Shown piece after piece: positions 43,801-55,975 of a DNA stretch of 64,000 bases (positions are counted from its first letter, which is position 1; each line of letters begins with the position of its first letter). The stretch lies in contig NC_030986.1 in the NCBI RefSeq assembly GCF_000149955.1, positions 3,777,879 through 3,841,878 of the forward strand. Reading direction: 5' to 3'. The translations under genes and the position numbers were made by a program. The notes beneath the pieces were generated by a model that was given only the letters and a program-made list of their open reading frames with translations, did no database searches and was not told the origin of the DNA. The DNA is from Fusarium oxysporum f. sp. lycopersici 4287 (taxonomy: Eukaryota; Ascomycota; Sordariomycetes; Hypocreales; Nectriaceae).

Positions 43801-44376
43801 ACTCCCAGGATGGTAGTATGATCGGTGTAGCCACGACCGCAGGTTCTCCAGACCTTGATATCCCGCACGCAGTTGAACGTGTTGATTTTGTTCGATAGCA
43901 AAGCAATAGCTATCAACAGTCTTCAACGAAAGTTCCGACGCTCCATACAAGCGTAAAACGCAAGTTCACTTCAACATTCATGCGGTAGTGTTGTGGTACT
44001 GAATAGCGGATCTGGTCAAACACTCCATCACTCGGACGGCGTTTCCGGATTGTTAGATACTCATATGTAACATATATCATGCACCACACTGTTCAATTGC
44101 ATAGGAAATATTGTTTCAGATTCCCCCGATGACATCTTTTCTATAACTGCATTGACGTTATATCATGCAAAGCGCTCCGCGATATAGCCTCTTGGTATCT
44201 CAGCTCCACGACAAGATCCCAACCAAGGTTGACTCCTTGCAAACAATAGTATCTTGAACACCAGTTTCATGTCGACCATGTTCCTGGAACACTCCTGTGT
44301 CATCTATGTACCAGTCATTTGGCACATATTCCATCAACAACTTCCTTGTTCCCATCACTATAAGCACAGCCGTCAC

Positions 44377-44964
44377 CTAGTCCGTCGAGTTCTCAGGGGG
44401 GGAAGATTGGACGTTGATGTCATGGCGTCGATAAAGAACCGAGTCCTCAGGGTTTCTCTTGTCCGGTAACTGTATCTCCCGAAGAATCTGGTAGAAGGAG
44501 TTTTGGTAATCCTTCTTGAATATGAACCCGATGGCGGCATCGGACTCGAAATACTCGTGCTGCCTAATGTTGTCGAGTCTCTGACTCTGAAGCACATAAT
44601 ACTCGTAAATCGGGTGTTTTCGAGGCATGTAAAAGTGACCGCACATCCTTTTCGCGTGTGTCTGTACGAATAAGCCACTTTCTATGTGATCGCGGGTTCT
44701 GTTCGCTCGACTGGTGTAGGAGGGGTCTCCTCGCCCACGTTGGGAATGAACCCTGAAGTCGACAATGTAAACCACATGACAGTGATGGCGCCAAGTTGGA
44801 GTCTGTGTAGGCCAAGTTTCGAGCATGATGTGTGGCAGGTTTTCACTTGTGGCCTGTTGAGTAAAATTTGGTCGCTGAAGCGGGAGGTCCCCCAGAGTAT
44901 CGTGTTCGTCAAATGTCGAATACATGCCTTTCTTAGGTATGATTGATATGGTCGGTAAAATCAA
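44377..44964 (-). pseudogene. Possible coding remnant, unknown protein
   Basis: This frame is open for 195 codons, the longest in the gene-poor block, and its product looks like folded protein rather than random sequence (for example SGLFVQTHAKRMCGHFY, then ESDAAIGFIFKKDYQNSFYQ and LREIQLPDKRNPEDSVLYRR). I recognise no family. Just upstream, a different frame (44933-45076, minus) is open for 47 codons and reads FYYRRLSFLERFLRKAIQRY; it ends at a TAA where the first frame continues. No GT donor lies at that point, so a frameshift in a decaying gene is possible; chance openness and an unrecognised spliced gene are alternatives. No convincing start or splice structure could be built, so treat it as a candidate only. 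Confidence 0.3.
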
Positions 44965-45661
44965 TCCATCCTGTTATCCTGGGCTTCTCTCGCTTCTCAA
45001 TCAGATATCGTTGTATGGCCTTTCGAAGAAATCGTTCGAGGAAGCTCAACCGCCTGTAGTAGAAAAGTTCGTAGTTTCAAGTGACGATGAGACGCAAATA
45101 AACTCGCCCGAGAAATACTCGCACGTTGATATACGTATTCACTCTTGAATTGTGAGCATTTAGAAATCTCTCTGTGGGCAGGGGTTGAGCTTTTCTCCTC
45201 CGCCGTGGGCAGCAATAGCGAATACAAGCAGGAGGTGTGGGCAAACTGATGCATTTAAATAACGGAAGGCACTGCAGGTATATAGCAGCGCCGTTTGAGC
45301 AGCTGCATATTCCTTCATCATCCTATCTATTTTTACTAGAAAACAACAATAGGAACCCTTGCAATGGCCAATAGGATGATCTCTTCATCACTATTCACCA
45401 GACACTCCTTACCAACAAGTTATTCTACATGGTACTAAGAAGACTCTATATAGGTATTGTTCTACCGGCTACATGTCTTCCCTTTCTACGGTCTAATCCT
45501 TTCTAGCAGAAGATTTTGATACCTTCCTTTCAGCTTAGGTACCTGAATTAGCACGTCAATAGAGGTCATTCGCCAGCGAGGCCACCTGCGGATATGCGCA
45601 GCTTATAGTCCCGAGGCAAACAGTAGTAACCAATTGCCGAAGAGTGAAGAGGTACAACAAG

Positions 45662-45662
<1 letters not shown>

Positions 45663-45698
<36 letters not shown>
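45663..45698. repeat. (ATT)12 microsatellite
   Basis: Twelve perfect copies of ATT, 36 bp, about 250 bp upstream of the peroxiredoxin start codon. Confidence 0.97.
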
Positions 45699-45701
<3 letters not shown>

Positions 45702-45949
45702 CCATTTTGCTAGTGTAACACGATCATGATCTTCCCGTGCAAAATAGCACACGCAAGAAGCCAGTACATCAGCTTTCAACAAACGAGCTCCACTGCGCTA
45801 AGGAGCTCAACGTGATGTCATTTGTGCCGCAGCTGTCCCAAGCTCCAACCTCCACCACGAATCAATTGGCAACCCAAGAAGCAATTGACCACGCGTACCT
45901 GTTAGAAATAGCATATACGCTTCACAATTTATCTTAACAACCTTCGGCA

Positions 45950-46698
45950 ATGTCCTTCAGAGCTCCTATCCGACGTATTGCCCTCGCCAGGCCTGCTTTG
46001 GCTGCGCGGGGCTTCCACTCAACCCCTCGTGCTTTTGTCCGCGTGGGCCAAGAGATTCCTAACCTTGACGTCCTTCTGGAGGACTCGCCCGGTAACAAAG
46101 TCAATCTCGCGGAGGAGTTCAAGTCAGCCAATGGATACATCGTCGGCGTTCCTGCTGCCTTCTCCGGAACGTGCTCCAGCAAGCACATCCCCTCTTACAT
46201 CAACCACCCCAAGCTCAAGCAGGCTGGCCAGGTCTTTGTTGTATCTGTCAATGATCCGTTTGTGTAAGTTCAACAATCATGAATCGTCGTATATAATAAT
46301 AATCTGGCATGTTTCTGACTGTATTGCAGCATGAAGGCTTGGAGCGAGCAGCTCGACCCCGCCAAGCAGACCGGTGTGAGTAAACATTTTTAACACAAAA
46401 CTCCCCTGGTTCAAGGTTCCAGTTTATTCCTCTAACTTCTCTCAGATCCGATTCCTTGGTGACCCTACTGGTGAGTTCACTAAGGCCCTGGACCTTGGCT
46501 TCGAGGCGTACGAGGTCTTTGGTGGTATGCGAGGAAAGCGATATGCCCTCAAGGTGGAGGATGGCAAGGTCAGCAAGGCGTACGTGGAGCCTGACAATAC
46601 TGGTAGCGCTGGTAAGTAATATCCTAAGATCATTTATCATGTCATATTGGCTAACATCAAGTCTACTAGTCTCCATGGCAGAGCAAGTGCTCGACTAG
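45950..46698 (+). CDS. Peroxiredoxin-5-like thiol peroxidase, probably mitochondrial
   Basis: Four exons, 45950-46263, 46330-46375, 46446-46611 and 46670-46698, encode 184 residues. The N-terminus MSFRAPIRRIALARPALAAR, followed by GFHSTPRAF, is Arg-rich and lacks acidic residues, a typical mitochondrial presequence. The thioredoxin-fold core follows (VGQEIPNLDVLLEDSPGNKV). The peroxidatic motif is PAAFSGTCS (the P-x3-T/S-x2-C pattern), then VFVVSVNDPFVMKAWSEQL and FLGDPTGEFTKALDLGFEA, which are Prx5/Ahp1 landmarks. The enzyme reduces hydrogen peroxide and alkyl or peroxynitrite species using thioredoxin. The last exon is only 29 nt (VSMAEQVLD). It stands alone between two long gene-poor stretches. 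Confidence 0.92.
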
Positions 46699-47891
46699 AT
46701 TAGCCTATCTCTATAAATCTGGGTGCAGTGTCCTGTAGGCGTTTGTCTCAAACATCTTGAGAGCATCTCGTGATCCAAATATATCACTACAGTACTCATA
46801 GGGATTCATATCTCAATCACCCAAGTTCTTTTGACTTTGACACCTCCCCTATTATCATCATGGCCTGCTCGTCCAATCATCTCGATCTGCACAAATATCA
46901 ACCTCTTAGCAAAATCCTTCCTCGATCTTGTCACATATCGATTTGACATGAATAAAAGGGCGCAGACTGCCTTTGAAGAGACCTTCTTGTCAGTGTTTCG
47001 CTTCTGGTACGATACTTTACCTGTGAGATGGGCTTCCTGGTCAACGAGCCACGGTTTCAGACTCTTTCGACAACATTGCCATCGCTTCCATGACCATCAT
47101 GCGTCCCAATGCTTTTACAGCCACAGTTTTTTGAACTCCCGTTTGGCCATCAGAGTAAGCTGCTCAGTGTCAGTACCATTCCATTTCATGTAGTAGATGT
47201 ATTGTCATAATTTTACCCCCGCTAACCCCTCACCTGTGCAAACCTCAGCTAATACGCAAAGCTCACATCCACACGTTTGGTCTGAGCCTTCTGTCTCTGA
47301 TTCAGATATATTGCGACGCAAGCCTGGTGGAGGAGCTGGTCGTTTCACTTGTCCAGTGATAGGAAAGGTGGCGGCATAAGGAGGTGCAAAGTTTCAAGCG
47401 CAGTCCTTGGATATCACGGGCTTCAGCTGCTGGGTAAAGGTTAGGGATCCTCCCGTGACTGTGGCTGTGTAAATGTTCTCACATCTCATTTGCTTTTGAA
47501 GATCTTTGATGTCACCTGCGAACTTCAAGAGGGCGTATCATTACACGAGACTCTGTTGCAAATGGTACATTTCTGGCTAAGATAATACTATTTTGTCGAA
47601 GCCATTGCTGGTCATAGCTGTCCTGGGGGTTGACGGTCATAACTCGGCGCGAGTATGGAAACTCTTAGCGGTGGTGGCAGTGGACGATTCAACTCATTCT
47701 CGCGTCTATTGAGTTGGCTTACCATTCGCAGCGCATCACCTTTGGTACTGTCAATGACATCACGCATGCAGCTCTACGTACCCAGCAGCATTATACAGTT
47801 CCAAGGTGGCTGCTCCAACGACATTTGCAATCACTCATTTCTTAGTCAACGACAACTGTTTGATTACAGTTCGTGTTGATATCAGGTTCGG

Positions 47892-48268
47892 NNNNNNNNN
47901 NNNNNNNNNNNNNNNNNNNNNNNNNNNNNNNNNNNNNNNNNNNNNNNNNNNNNNNNNNNNNNNNNNNNNNNNNNNNNNNNNNNNNNNNNNNNNNNNNNNN
48001 NNNNNNNNNNNNNNNNNNNNNNNNNNNNNNNNNNNNNNNNNNNNNNNNNNNNNNNNNNNNNNNNNNNNNNNNNNNNNNNNNNNNNNNNNNNNNNNNNNNN
48101 NNNNNNNNNNNNNNNNNNNNNNNNNNNNNNNNNNNNNNNNNNNNNNNNNNNNNNNNNNNNNNNNNNNNNNNNNNNNNNNNNNNNNNNNNNNNNNNNNNNN
48201 NNNNNNNNNNNNNNNNNNNNNNNNNNNNNNNNNNNNNNNNNNNNNNNNNNNNNNNNNNNNNNNNNNNN
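47892..48268. other. Assembly gap (377 N)
   Basis: There are 377 unknown bases. The size is not a round placeholder, so it is probably an estimated scaffold gap. Long frames reported across it have no meaning. Confidence 0.99.
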
Positions 48269-48610
48269 CCTTTAAAGGCAAGCCGCACCGTCGGCCTCTG
48301 ATCCCTTCCCGAGGTTTTTCCCTGCCGCCGCGACAGTCGACTACGAGCTACAACTTGGTTACTGGAGATTGTGGACTGCGTCAGCAGATGTAGTGATGCG
48401 CGAGAGAATTCTGGTCGGTGGAAAAAGTTCGACAATAGATTGCCCTCGAACCCGCTGACGGGTGACGGGCTTGAGAAATACAGCACCTTTTGTGCCATTG
48501 GTATGCTGGATGGTGAAGGAAGCGGGGTATCCTGTACCTAGCTAGCTCAGCACGTCTTTTGCTCCAGTAGGAGATTTGGCTTCGTTACAGCCACCCAGAC
48601 GAAAAATACA

Positions 48611-48632
48611 CATACATACATACATACATACA
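48611..48632. repeat. (CATA)5 microsatellite
   Basis: Five tandem CATA copies plus a partial one, next to the N gap. Confidence 0.9.
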
Positions 48633-51600
48633 TGGCTCTCCTGTGCACTCGACAGTGCCTTATATCAAAGTCATCAATCGACAAAACATACAATAATAAT
48701 TATTATTTTCTGTATATTACTGATGCATGATGATTGTGGTTCACGTGAGCAGGATAGATCAACCATATCAACTCAGCTAAGTTTGTACGGTTTTTAAGAC
48801 CATGGTGACACTCCAACATGTTGTAAATACTGTCGAAGCCAACATGGAAAACCACCTTGCATCGAAAACAGGTAGAATCATATACTTCACTAATACCCTG
48901 CATTATGGAATTAGCGACGGTATTGATCTGGTGGCAAATTCTTAGTGTTCTAAAGACATATAAGTTTTGATCACAATAGACGACGTTGGAGTGGACAGAC
49001 CAGCATCACATCACTATCACTGGACATATATCATCGAACCGGACAGGGAACGCTTGCCAATTCGATAGCCGAAACGCTCCATCAAAAGGAGGATAAGGAC
49101 AGCGGCACGTTCCTCAGACTGTAGCCTTTAGACAAAGCAATACCTTCCAGACAAGGACTCAACCGCCGTGGACCGAGATGATGATCGCCGTTCCGCCGTG
49201 TCCAAGCTTGGAATGGAGAGCTCTTTGAAGACGTGGATGAACGTAACGGCGGCGACGAATGAGAATCCATCGCAAGGGCTTGGGCTTATCACCCCAAATG
49301 AGTTGAAACTAGACAAGGGCGAAAGAAAGGCTAACGAGGAGGGTCCGGGACGCGTCTGGAACGCGATATCGTGAGCAGCCTTGTTGAGTGGTGAATTAAG
49401 CGCGCAACAAGGGTATTGGAGGAAATGCCAGAAATAATTAACTACGAATCAAAACTCGACAATGAATCAAAGATGCCCGGATATGTGACGGCCGCGTGTG
49501 TCCGGGCCAAGTTTCGAGATGATAAACCTAGAATAGTTGCAGTCATAAGTGATAACGCTGGAGCCTGGAGGCATGAATCATGTCAAGATAATTACGGCTG
49601 AGGTGATAATCGGATATTGGAAATGTGACATGGGCGGGCGGGCGGCGCCCGTGACGTGGGGAAACAAATAGCTTACCCTTTATTCAAGACAGGGCTCTTT
49701 GAGCTACGGGATATCATCACTCGATCGAGGTGTTCACTGGATGGTGTAATCAGGTAGACCTTGCAGCAAGTGGGCTGATAGCCACAGCCGTTAAGCCGTC
49801 ACAGCTATTCCACACTGACGCCGAGATACAAGGCGGACAGACCGAATCCAAGCATGCAGTCAGTCCATCAGGCTCTGTTACTAGATAGATGCGCTGTTGC
49901 CCAAGACAGTCACTTCTCAATGGGTATGTATTTGCGTAAAACATGGCTGTCGATATTGGGCTGTTATACATGCATGCAGTCCGAGATCATGAGGCGGCTA
50001 CATGCATTGATGTTGTGATATGGGATGATTGGGAGGTATTAAACCATGGCGCTGATGTTCCATCACTCCCAAAATCACATGTAGCAGAAGACCAACATGC
50101 GTCATGGCTCGCTAGGTATCGTTTGTATCTGAAAACCCAAATCTGATGTCAAATCCAATCGGAAGATTATCGATCCATGGTAACCAATTGATACTGAAGC
50201 CTCAGTTTTGTAACCTTGTATCGCTCTGCAGACGAAGAAGAGAAGGGAAAAGATGATGGATCTCTACCCAACCACACCAACTCAAGGTACCTAGCCGCAG
50301 ACCAAGCTGTGACAACTGGCCAACCACGCACATGCATCCGCAACAGCAAAGGCCAAGACATGGGGGGGATACACACCACCACCACGCGGTTACGCCCCCA
50401 CCACTTTAGAAGACGACGTGCGATCTCGAGACAAGTACATAGTGTATGTAGGTATGGATATATAGGCTATAGCTGGGAAGCAATATGACAGTGCACTTTA
50501 GTAGTGAGTGAGTGCATTTCATTAATGCGATGCGATGCGGTGCGTAAGATCAAGCACAGCCGACAACGCACCAATGCTGTGCCCCCATATCTGAGACTCT
50601 GACACGAAATTTGACTTCCTGTTCGGCAAAATACCGTTGCAACTTTGCGTCGTCGTCTCAGGATACGATGATATTACATCGGCCCTCGAAGCAAAAAGAG
50701 ACACAACAGCCTCAGGAAGCAAGAATACCTCTAACTATAAATCAAGGTGCCGAAAATGATTAGTCTTAAGGCCTACTGAGTGTATAATAAAGTTACCCAA
50801 GTCTTTTTGTTACTGGTGATAGAGGTCTCAAAGTTTTCTTGCCTGCCCTTGAGTAAGGTGGATGTCAATTGAAGGTACGCGCCGCGTCCGCGTGCAACAG
50901 GAGCACAAAGAGTTCCTCTCCTCGTCCACATGCGGAGCCTACGGCAGGACGTCCCGCATATTCCCCCCCATTGAGGTGCAACGACCGTGCTACCATTACC
51001 GCGATCCACAAGCCAAGGGGATCCACGGCCACTCACCGACTCCGTAGCTCTTACGTACGAACGAACGAACTGCTGCAGCCAGTTTGAGACATTCAAGACT
51101 GTGTTTGATGAGGTGAGCAGCTACAGGGCTCGACGACAGTGACGGGGGAAGATAGGATCAATGTACAGAGGTATTATCGCTCTGTTCTCAGGATTGAACA
51201 AATAGGGCCTCGTATTGTGATTGCGTCCTTTTTAGATTCAGGTCTGCACTCGTACAAGAGACGGACGGGTACCGTAGCACATCCAAGGGATCCTGCACGT
51301 GGATCTTTGTCCTGTGGAGCTACACTCCAGAGCTCCCAACAACTACAAGCAGGCAAAGAAACACCACCGATGGATGAGAACAAAGTCAAGTTGATAACTG
51401 TTACAATGAGGCTGGGAATGTCTCTAATCCCACACGACCAGTGAAGAAGAGGACCGGATCGCTGGATTCAGGCTGTGAGCGAGTGCCAATAATATCACAC
51501 CGACATTTGCCAATCGTTTACATCAATTCAAGGTTGCCATGATCCCCTCAGCCAGCTTCGTTTCACTGCATTGCGTGTGACCAAGAAGAGGCAAATTATT

Positions 51601-52870
51601 TCGTCACGTGTCCATATTTTGGGTTCCAGATACCTACTGTGACGCTGAGATGCTATTGCTTGAATGTCTGAGCTTTGGAAAGAACCAGAACCAGAACCAG
51701 GTACCGAAGACCTGATGAAGCTGGAGATGTTTGAGGCCTGCCCACTGACATCAATAAACAGCCTTGTTACGGTGGTATATCGATAGCGTATCGATTAGAC
51801 GAGCCTGGGCACCAACTGACTAACCAGAAAAATGCCTTACCTTACCTCGGTGACCGCTCTTCGTGAGTCAAAGCAGGCTACCTCTTTGTGAATTTGACAG
51901 AAGCTCATCAAGAAGTTTGCAGCTTTGAGCAGCGCCTTGTGCCCCGTTATGCTGGGCGTCGGGATGTGAATAACTCTGGGCTAATTTTAGTCCAAGCCGG
52001 ATTGCCAGCTCATCCACACACCATCCAACCCGGACAATGATCGGCCGACAAGAAAGAGAGGGGTGAGAAACACGGTTTGTGTTTCGACCGCGATTTCTGT
52101 CGTCACTCTGTGACAGCTCGCGACATCTTGTTAGCTCCCTGACGGCCGAAGTTGCGAGAGAGAAGAGGTAACCAAGTATTGGGATACAAGATCTAGAGAG
52201 AAGCGGTCTAGAAAAGAATGATAGAAATGATGTACTAGAGTGGGAAAACAGACGTAAGAAGCAAGACAAGCTTGAAGCCCAGCACCTGGAAGCACAGTAA
52301 TATACTTGTAATCATCTTCTATCCCACCATCTCCTCACTCCTCCAACAAAGCAAGTTTACCTGTGTCAATGCTTAATCGACCTCACAGCGGGGTTTATTG
52401 AAGCATCAGATAAGAAGTTCGATTTTTTGGGGTTTGACAACTCGGAACACCGGAATAGAGGTGGTCAATGCCGAAGACCAAAGAGCTTAATAGAGGCCGT
52501 GACTGTGATGCTATAACAGCTGTCATTATATCGACTGATTTCGACGAGTCCCATGGAAATTTCAGTAAAATTAGTTCTTCCTTAACTTTCCCTATTTGTA
52601 AATATTTTCTAATGGACTGAACGAGACGAGACGAATGTAGGTACATCGTAAATATCTCGAAAGTTAAGGCTTGTGTTTGGATTCACACCCTAACAACCCA
52701 GCCACCACAATGGACACCCCCAACCTAAGTGGACCCCGCACAAACACAGACACCTCACCAGGGTTAAAAAAGAGAGGAAGGTGCGCGCTCCTTGCGTCAC
52801 AGTCTCTCTCCCAATCAAAACCTGACGCGGCTGGAGACCCACATTCGGAGCTGATTCATCCAGTCAAAGG

Positions 52871-55800
52871 AAGTTGTAAAAACAGACTGGATCCCGCCCC
52901 TCAAATCATCTCGTCGCATTTTCCCTCGTCCTCTCCTTCTTCACGGCCAATCAATCCTCCTGTTCTCGTCCACTCAACGAGCAATCAGAATCGTCCAAGG
53001 CCTCTCGAAACATTTGATTTGATTGACCTGTGTCGCTACCTTTATTCTCTGGCCATTCACAATTCACAAGCACTTATTCCCTTGATTGGATCATACACGC
53101 GCGCAAGACCAGCAATCGCTCCCGCCCGCGAACCACAGACAGCCCAGTAAACGCTCTGTGCTCGCAAGCCCAGTCAAGTTCTGCTATTCGCTCAGCGCCC
53201 GCCATATCACCCCAAAGGGCAACACATAGCACGGCAGACTATTGCTACCGGCTTCAGCCCTATCAGCTAAGACCGACTAATAACTGAACTGTTCTGTCAT
53301 CCAGGACTGCACTTCAGTGTTATCACTACGGACAGCTGCTTCTATTGCTCATTCGGCAATAAAAAAGCCCAGCTTGTCACTTTCCAGCCCCCAAGCAATT
53401 TTTCAGCTCAGGGCCAAGGTCAGGACCAGGGCTCAATACTCTTCCTCAAAAGCCTCATCATTGTGCGATAACCACCTACGACTTTACCAACTTTTACCTC
53501 TTTATCCAGGTATCAAGACATTGATTCTCCCGAAATCATTGTCCCCTTTGATTTCCTCATCCCAGCCTCGTTCTCAGAAACGCACTCCCCTTGGGCGATC
53601 CTCGACGAAGCTAGCGCTGTGATCTCACCTGAAGACCCCCATACACGCGAATCCTCCAGGCAGTATTGTCCAAGACGCGTCCGACTTGCATCGGAGACAG
53701 TCAACAACCCTGATCCTCTGACAAGAATTTTCCTGCCGAACTCGGATAGTCTTGTCTTTGCACTGCCTTGTCTCCCCTTTAATCCCTGTTTCGTCTGTCA
53801 ATTCACTTCCAAGCGCAAGACCATACTTGCCGCGCGACAAGACGAGCCTTCACTCGCCCGAGACAACCCACCCACTCCAATTCAATTTAACCCACCTCGG
53901 TCCATCAGCAAATCAGCACCCTTTCGCACTTCGCTTCGCCTTTTCATCTTCACGACTTCGAAGCCTATCATCGTCAACAGCATCATAGTGACCATTTCCA
54001 TTGGTCGCATTACCTGTCACCTGACAATTCTTGTCTGCGGATCTTGATTTTACCCCGGATTTGACTCTTGTCATCTGGCTTCGGAAACGAGGTTGTACGA
54101 GTAAGCCTTGAGCGCGCTCAGTATTCCATCAAACCGTGCACACACGCTCGCGTGTGCATCATATCCGTAACAAAAGGTACGTAGAACCTCAGTTTCTATC
54201 ACAATTGTCCAGACATTTTCCAAACCTTGGGCATCGTTCTCGTTTATTTTATCAATGCATTCGTCCTCTGCTTGACCCCATCATCAAGAAACGTGAGCGC
54301 GTCGTGTCACGGTCATCATCAGATCGTGTCAACGCGGCCTTGTTGTCATCATTTCACTTCCAAAACGCGCTTCCCCCATCAAGTGTTGGCTTCAACACGT
54401 ATTTCATGCTGTCACCTATGGCTTGTGGTGCAACGAGGATTTCTCTATCCTTTGGTGACCACTAACACCAAAGCTAGAGACGAAGTTGGCAAACTTGCAC
54501 CGCAACTTAGACTGACAACATTAATAGCTTGTCACCGCACCGGCACCTTATCTGATCGGGACAACCCTTAACGTATGTATCACGTGTTTCTTCTATTTTA
54601 TAATGCCCTGATCACAATTTCTGTCGTTACACTCTGGAGCTTGGTTCACCAGTGCCAACAACAGCCCACCATTATGATGGGCTTTTTTGCTGCGCTACCA
54701 GCTTCGCTTATACCAAAGCGAGATGTGCCACTTTGGCGAAACTCTCCCATTCACTCCACCGCATAATCACTGTCCCATCTATAAATCGAAGTAGTCCAGT
54801 GTCTACTTGGTCACACAAATGATGAAGTTGAAAAATATGGATGCCCCTGCCTGTATCAATACCCTTGACTTCACAAGCCTTGATATGCACGCCCGCCCAG
54901 TCGAGTATATCATTCCTATGACCGGCCAATACCCCGCTTCAGGACCCTGTTGCGAGGCGCAGGGCCGCAGCTACCAGAATTTCGGGAGTGACTAGATCAT
55001 GGCCAACAAGATTGAAGCCTATGCCTTTGGAAGTTCAAATGGCGTTTCTTGACAAGGCAGCCTGGAAGTCCTTTTCATGTTGTCATGCGGCACGACGAAC
55101 GAGCGTCAGTCTTGTTGAAGTATCTTGCCCTCAAGACTGCCAGTGACATCAGTGGCCACGCAAAACGCCAGAACAAAGAGCCGCATACTCTACCCCCAGG
55201 ATTCAAGTCTGCCCAACGAAGGAAGTCTCCTGCTTTGAGGCCTCGAGCATCAATCTTACAGTACTTACTGCTCTGGGCCAAAAGCTAGTGGGTTGGCCGA
55301 TTGGGAGATGTGGGCCCGTCCATTGCATATTCCGTCATGCATGAGACGCTGAGCTGCCAACGCATCAAGAGTGGCTTTACAAAGCCCATCAGCACCCTTT
55401 ACCCTTCCCGCCCCCGTTTTTCTACCGTCTCCTTTATCCTAGTTTAGCATATATACACCTCAGCTAACGCCTATGGTTGGACAGATTTCTTACAACGAGC
55501 AACTGACCAGACAGCACCGTCTCTGCCACCGCTGCTTGTCTATTACTTTACTTCCGCTTTTGGATTCGACGATATTCATTCGTGTGGCTGTGTAAATAGT
55601 TTCATCAGCCACTCTAGGCAACATTGAGCCACAGCAGCACCAGCTCGTTTCGGCTTGCCAGCTCACCCACGCGTACCCAATTGCCTTAGTGCGCCTCATT
55701 CCAGAGTCTCTTCGTATTAGAGAGGGTTTCCAGCACTCGAGCCCGACTGCTCCCAAACGAACATCGGTTTCCATCATTGTATAGTCGACGATTAGTTCTT

Positions 55801-55975
55801 ACGATCGCGTCTATTCGCTCTCTGTTCCCTTGCAAAGCTCTTGTTGCAACGCCACTCGATAACGCGTCAAGTACTGAACAATTCTTTATTGATCTTACAC
55901 GCGGTCAACGAATAGTAACGCGACGAGGACGTATTTCCTCGACACTTAGTGATCAGACTGGATTCTTAGTGGAGA
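52871..55975 (+). promoter_or_regulatory. HAP2: Probable long 5' leader and promoter of HAP2
   Basis: From about 52.9 kb to the HAP2 start the plus strand is C- and T-rich, poor in G, and full of short unspliced-looking leader sequence, in contrast to the DNA before it. A good donor (GTATGT at 54573) and a good acceptor with branch site (GCTAACG at 55463, ACAG ending 55484) could mark a 912-nt leader intron; another donor (GTACGT) lies at 54177. Several upstream ATGs are present. No protein was recognised. The leader interpretation is inference from composition. Confidence 0.35.

Larger units (their letters stand above)
39561..45949. other. Gene-poor block (6.4 kb)
   Basis: No gene could be supported here. 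It holds short simple repeats (TGGA and TGA runs at 39713-39745), an A29 run, an ATT repeat, and two weak coding candidates listed separately or as findings. Base composition appears ordinary, so it does not look like RIP-mutated transposon sequence. No tRNA was found by eye. Confidence 0.5.
46699..52870. other. Gene-poor block with assembly gap (6.2 kb)
   Basis: No gene could be supported. The stretch contains a 377-N gap and a CATA microsatellite. On the minus strand at 47302-47664 there are protein-like stretches that can be joined by a 57-nt putative intron (47459-47515), but the branch site is weak and no start is available because the gap intervenes. An open minus-strand frame at 51868-52269 (133 codons) is not protein-like enough to call. 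No RNA gene was found by eye. Confidence 0.45.

Noticed and set aside
47835..48498. Long frames crossing the 377-N gap
   Set aside because: The length comes from unknown bases; only the flanking real sequence was considered.
51868..52269. 133-codon minus-strand frame
   Set aside because: Ser/Arg-rich with no recognisable motif, no splice context and no support beyond being open.
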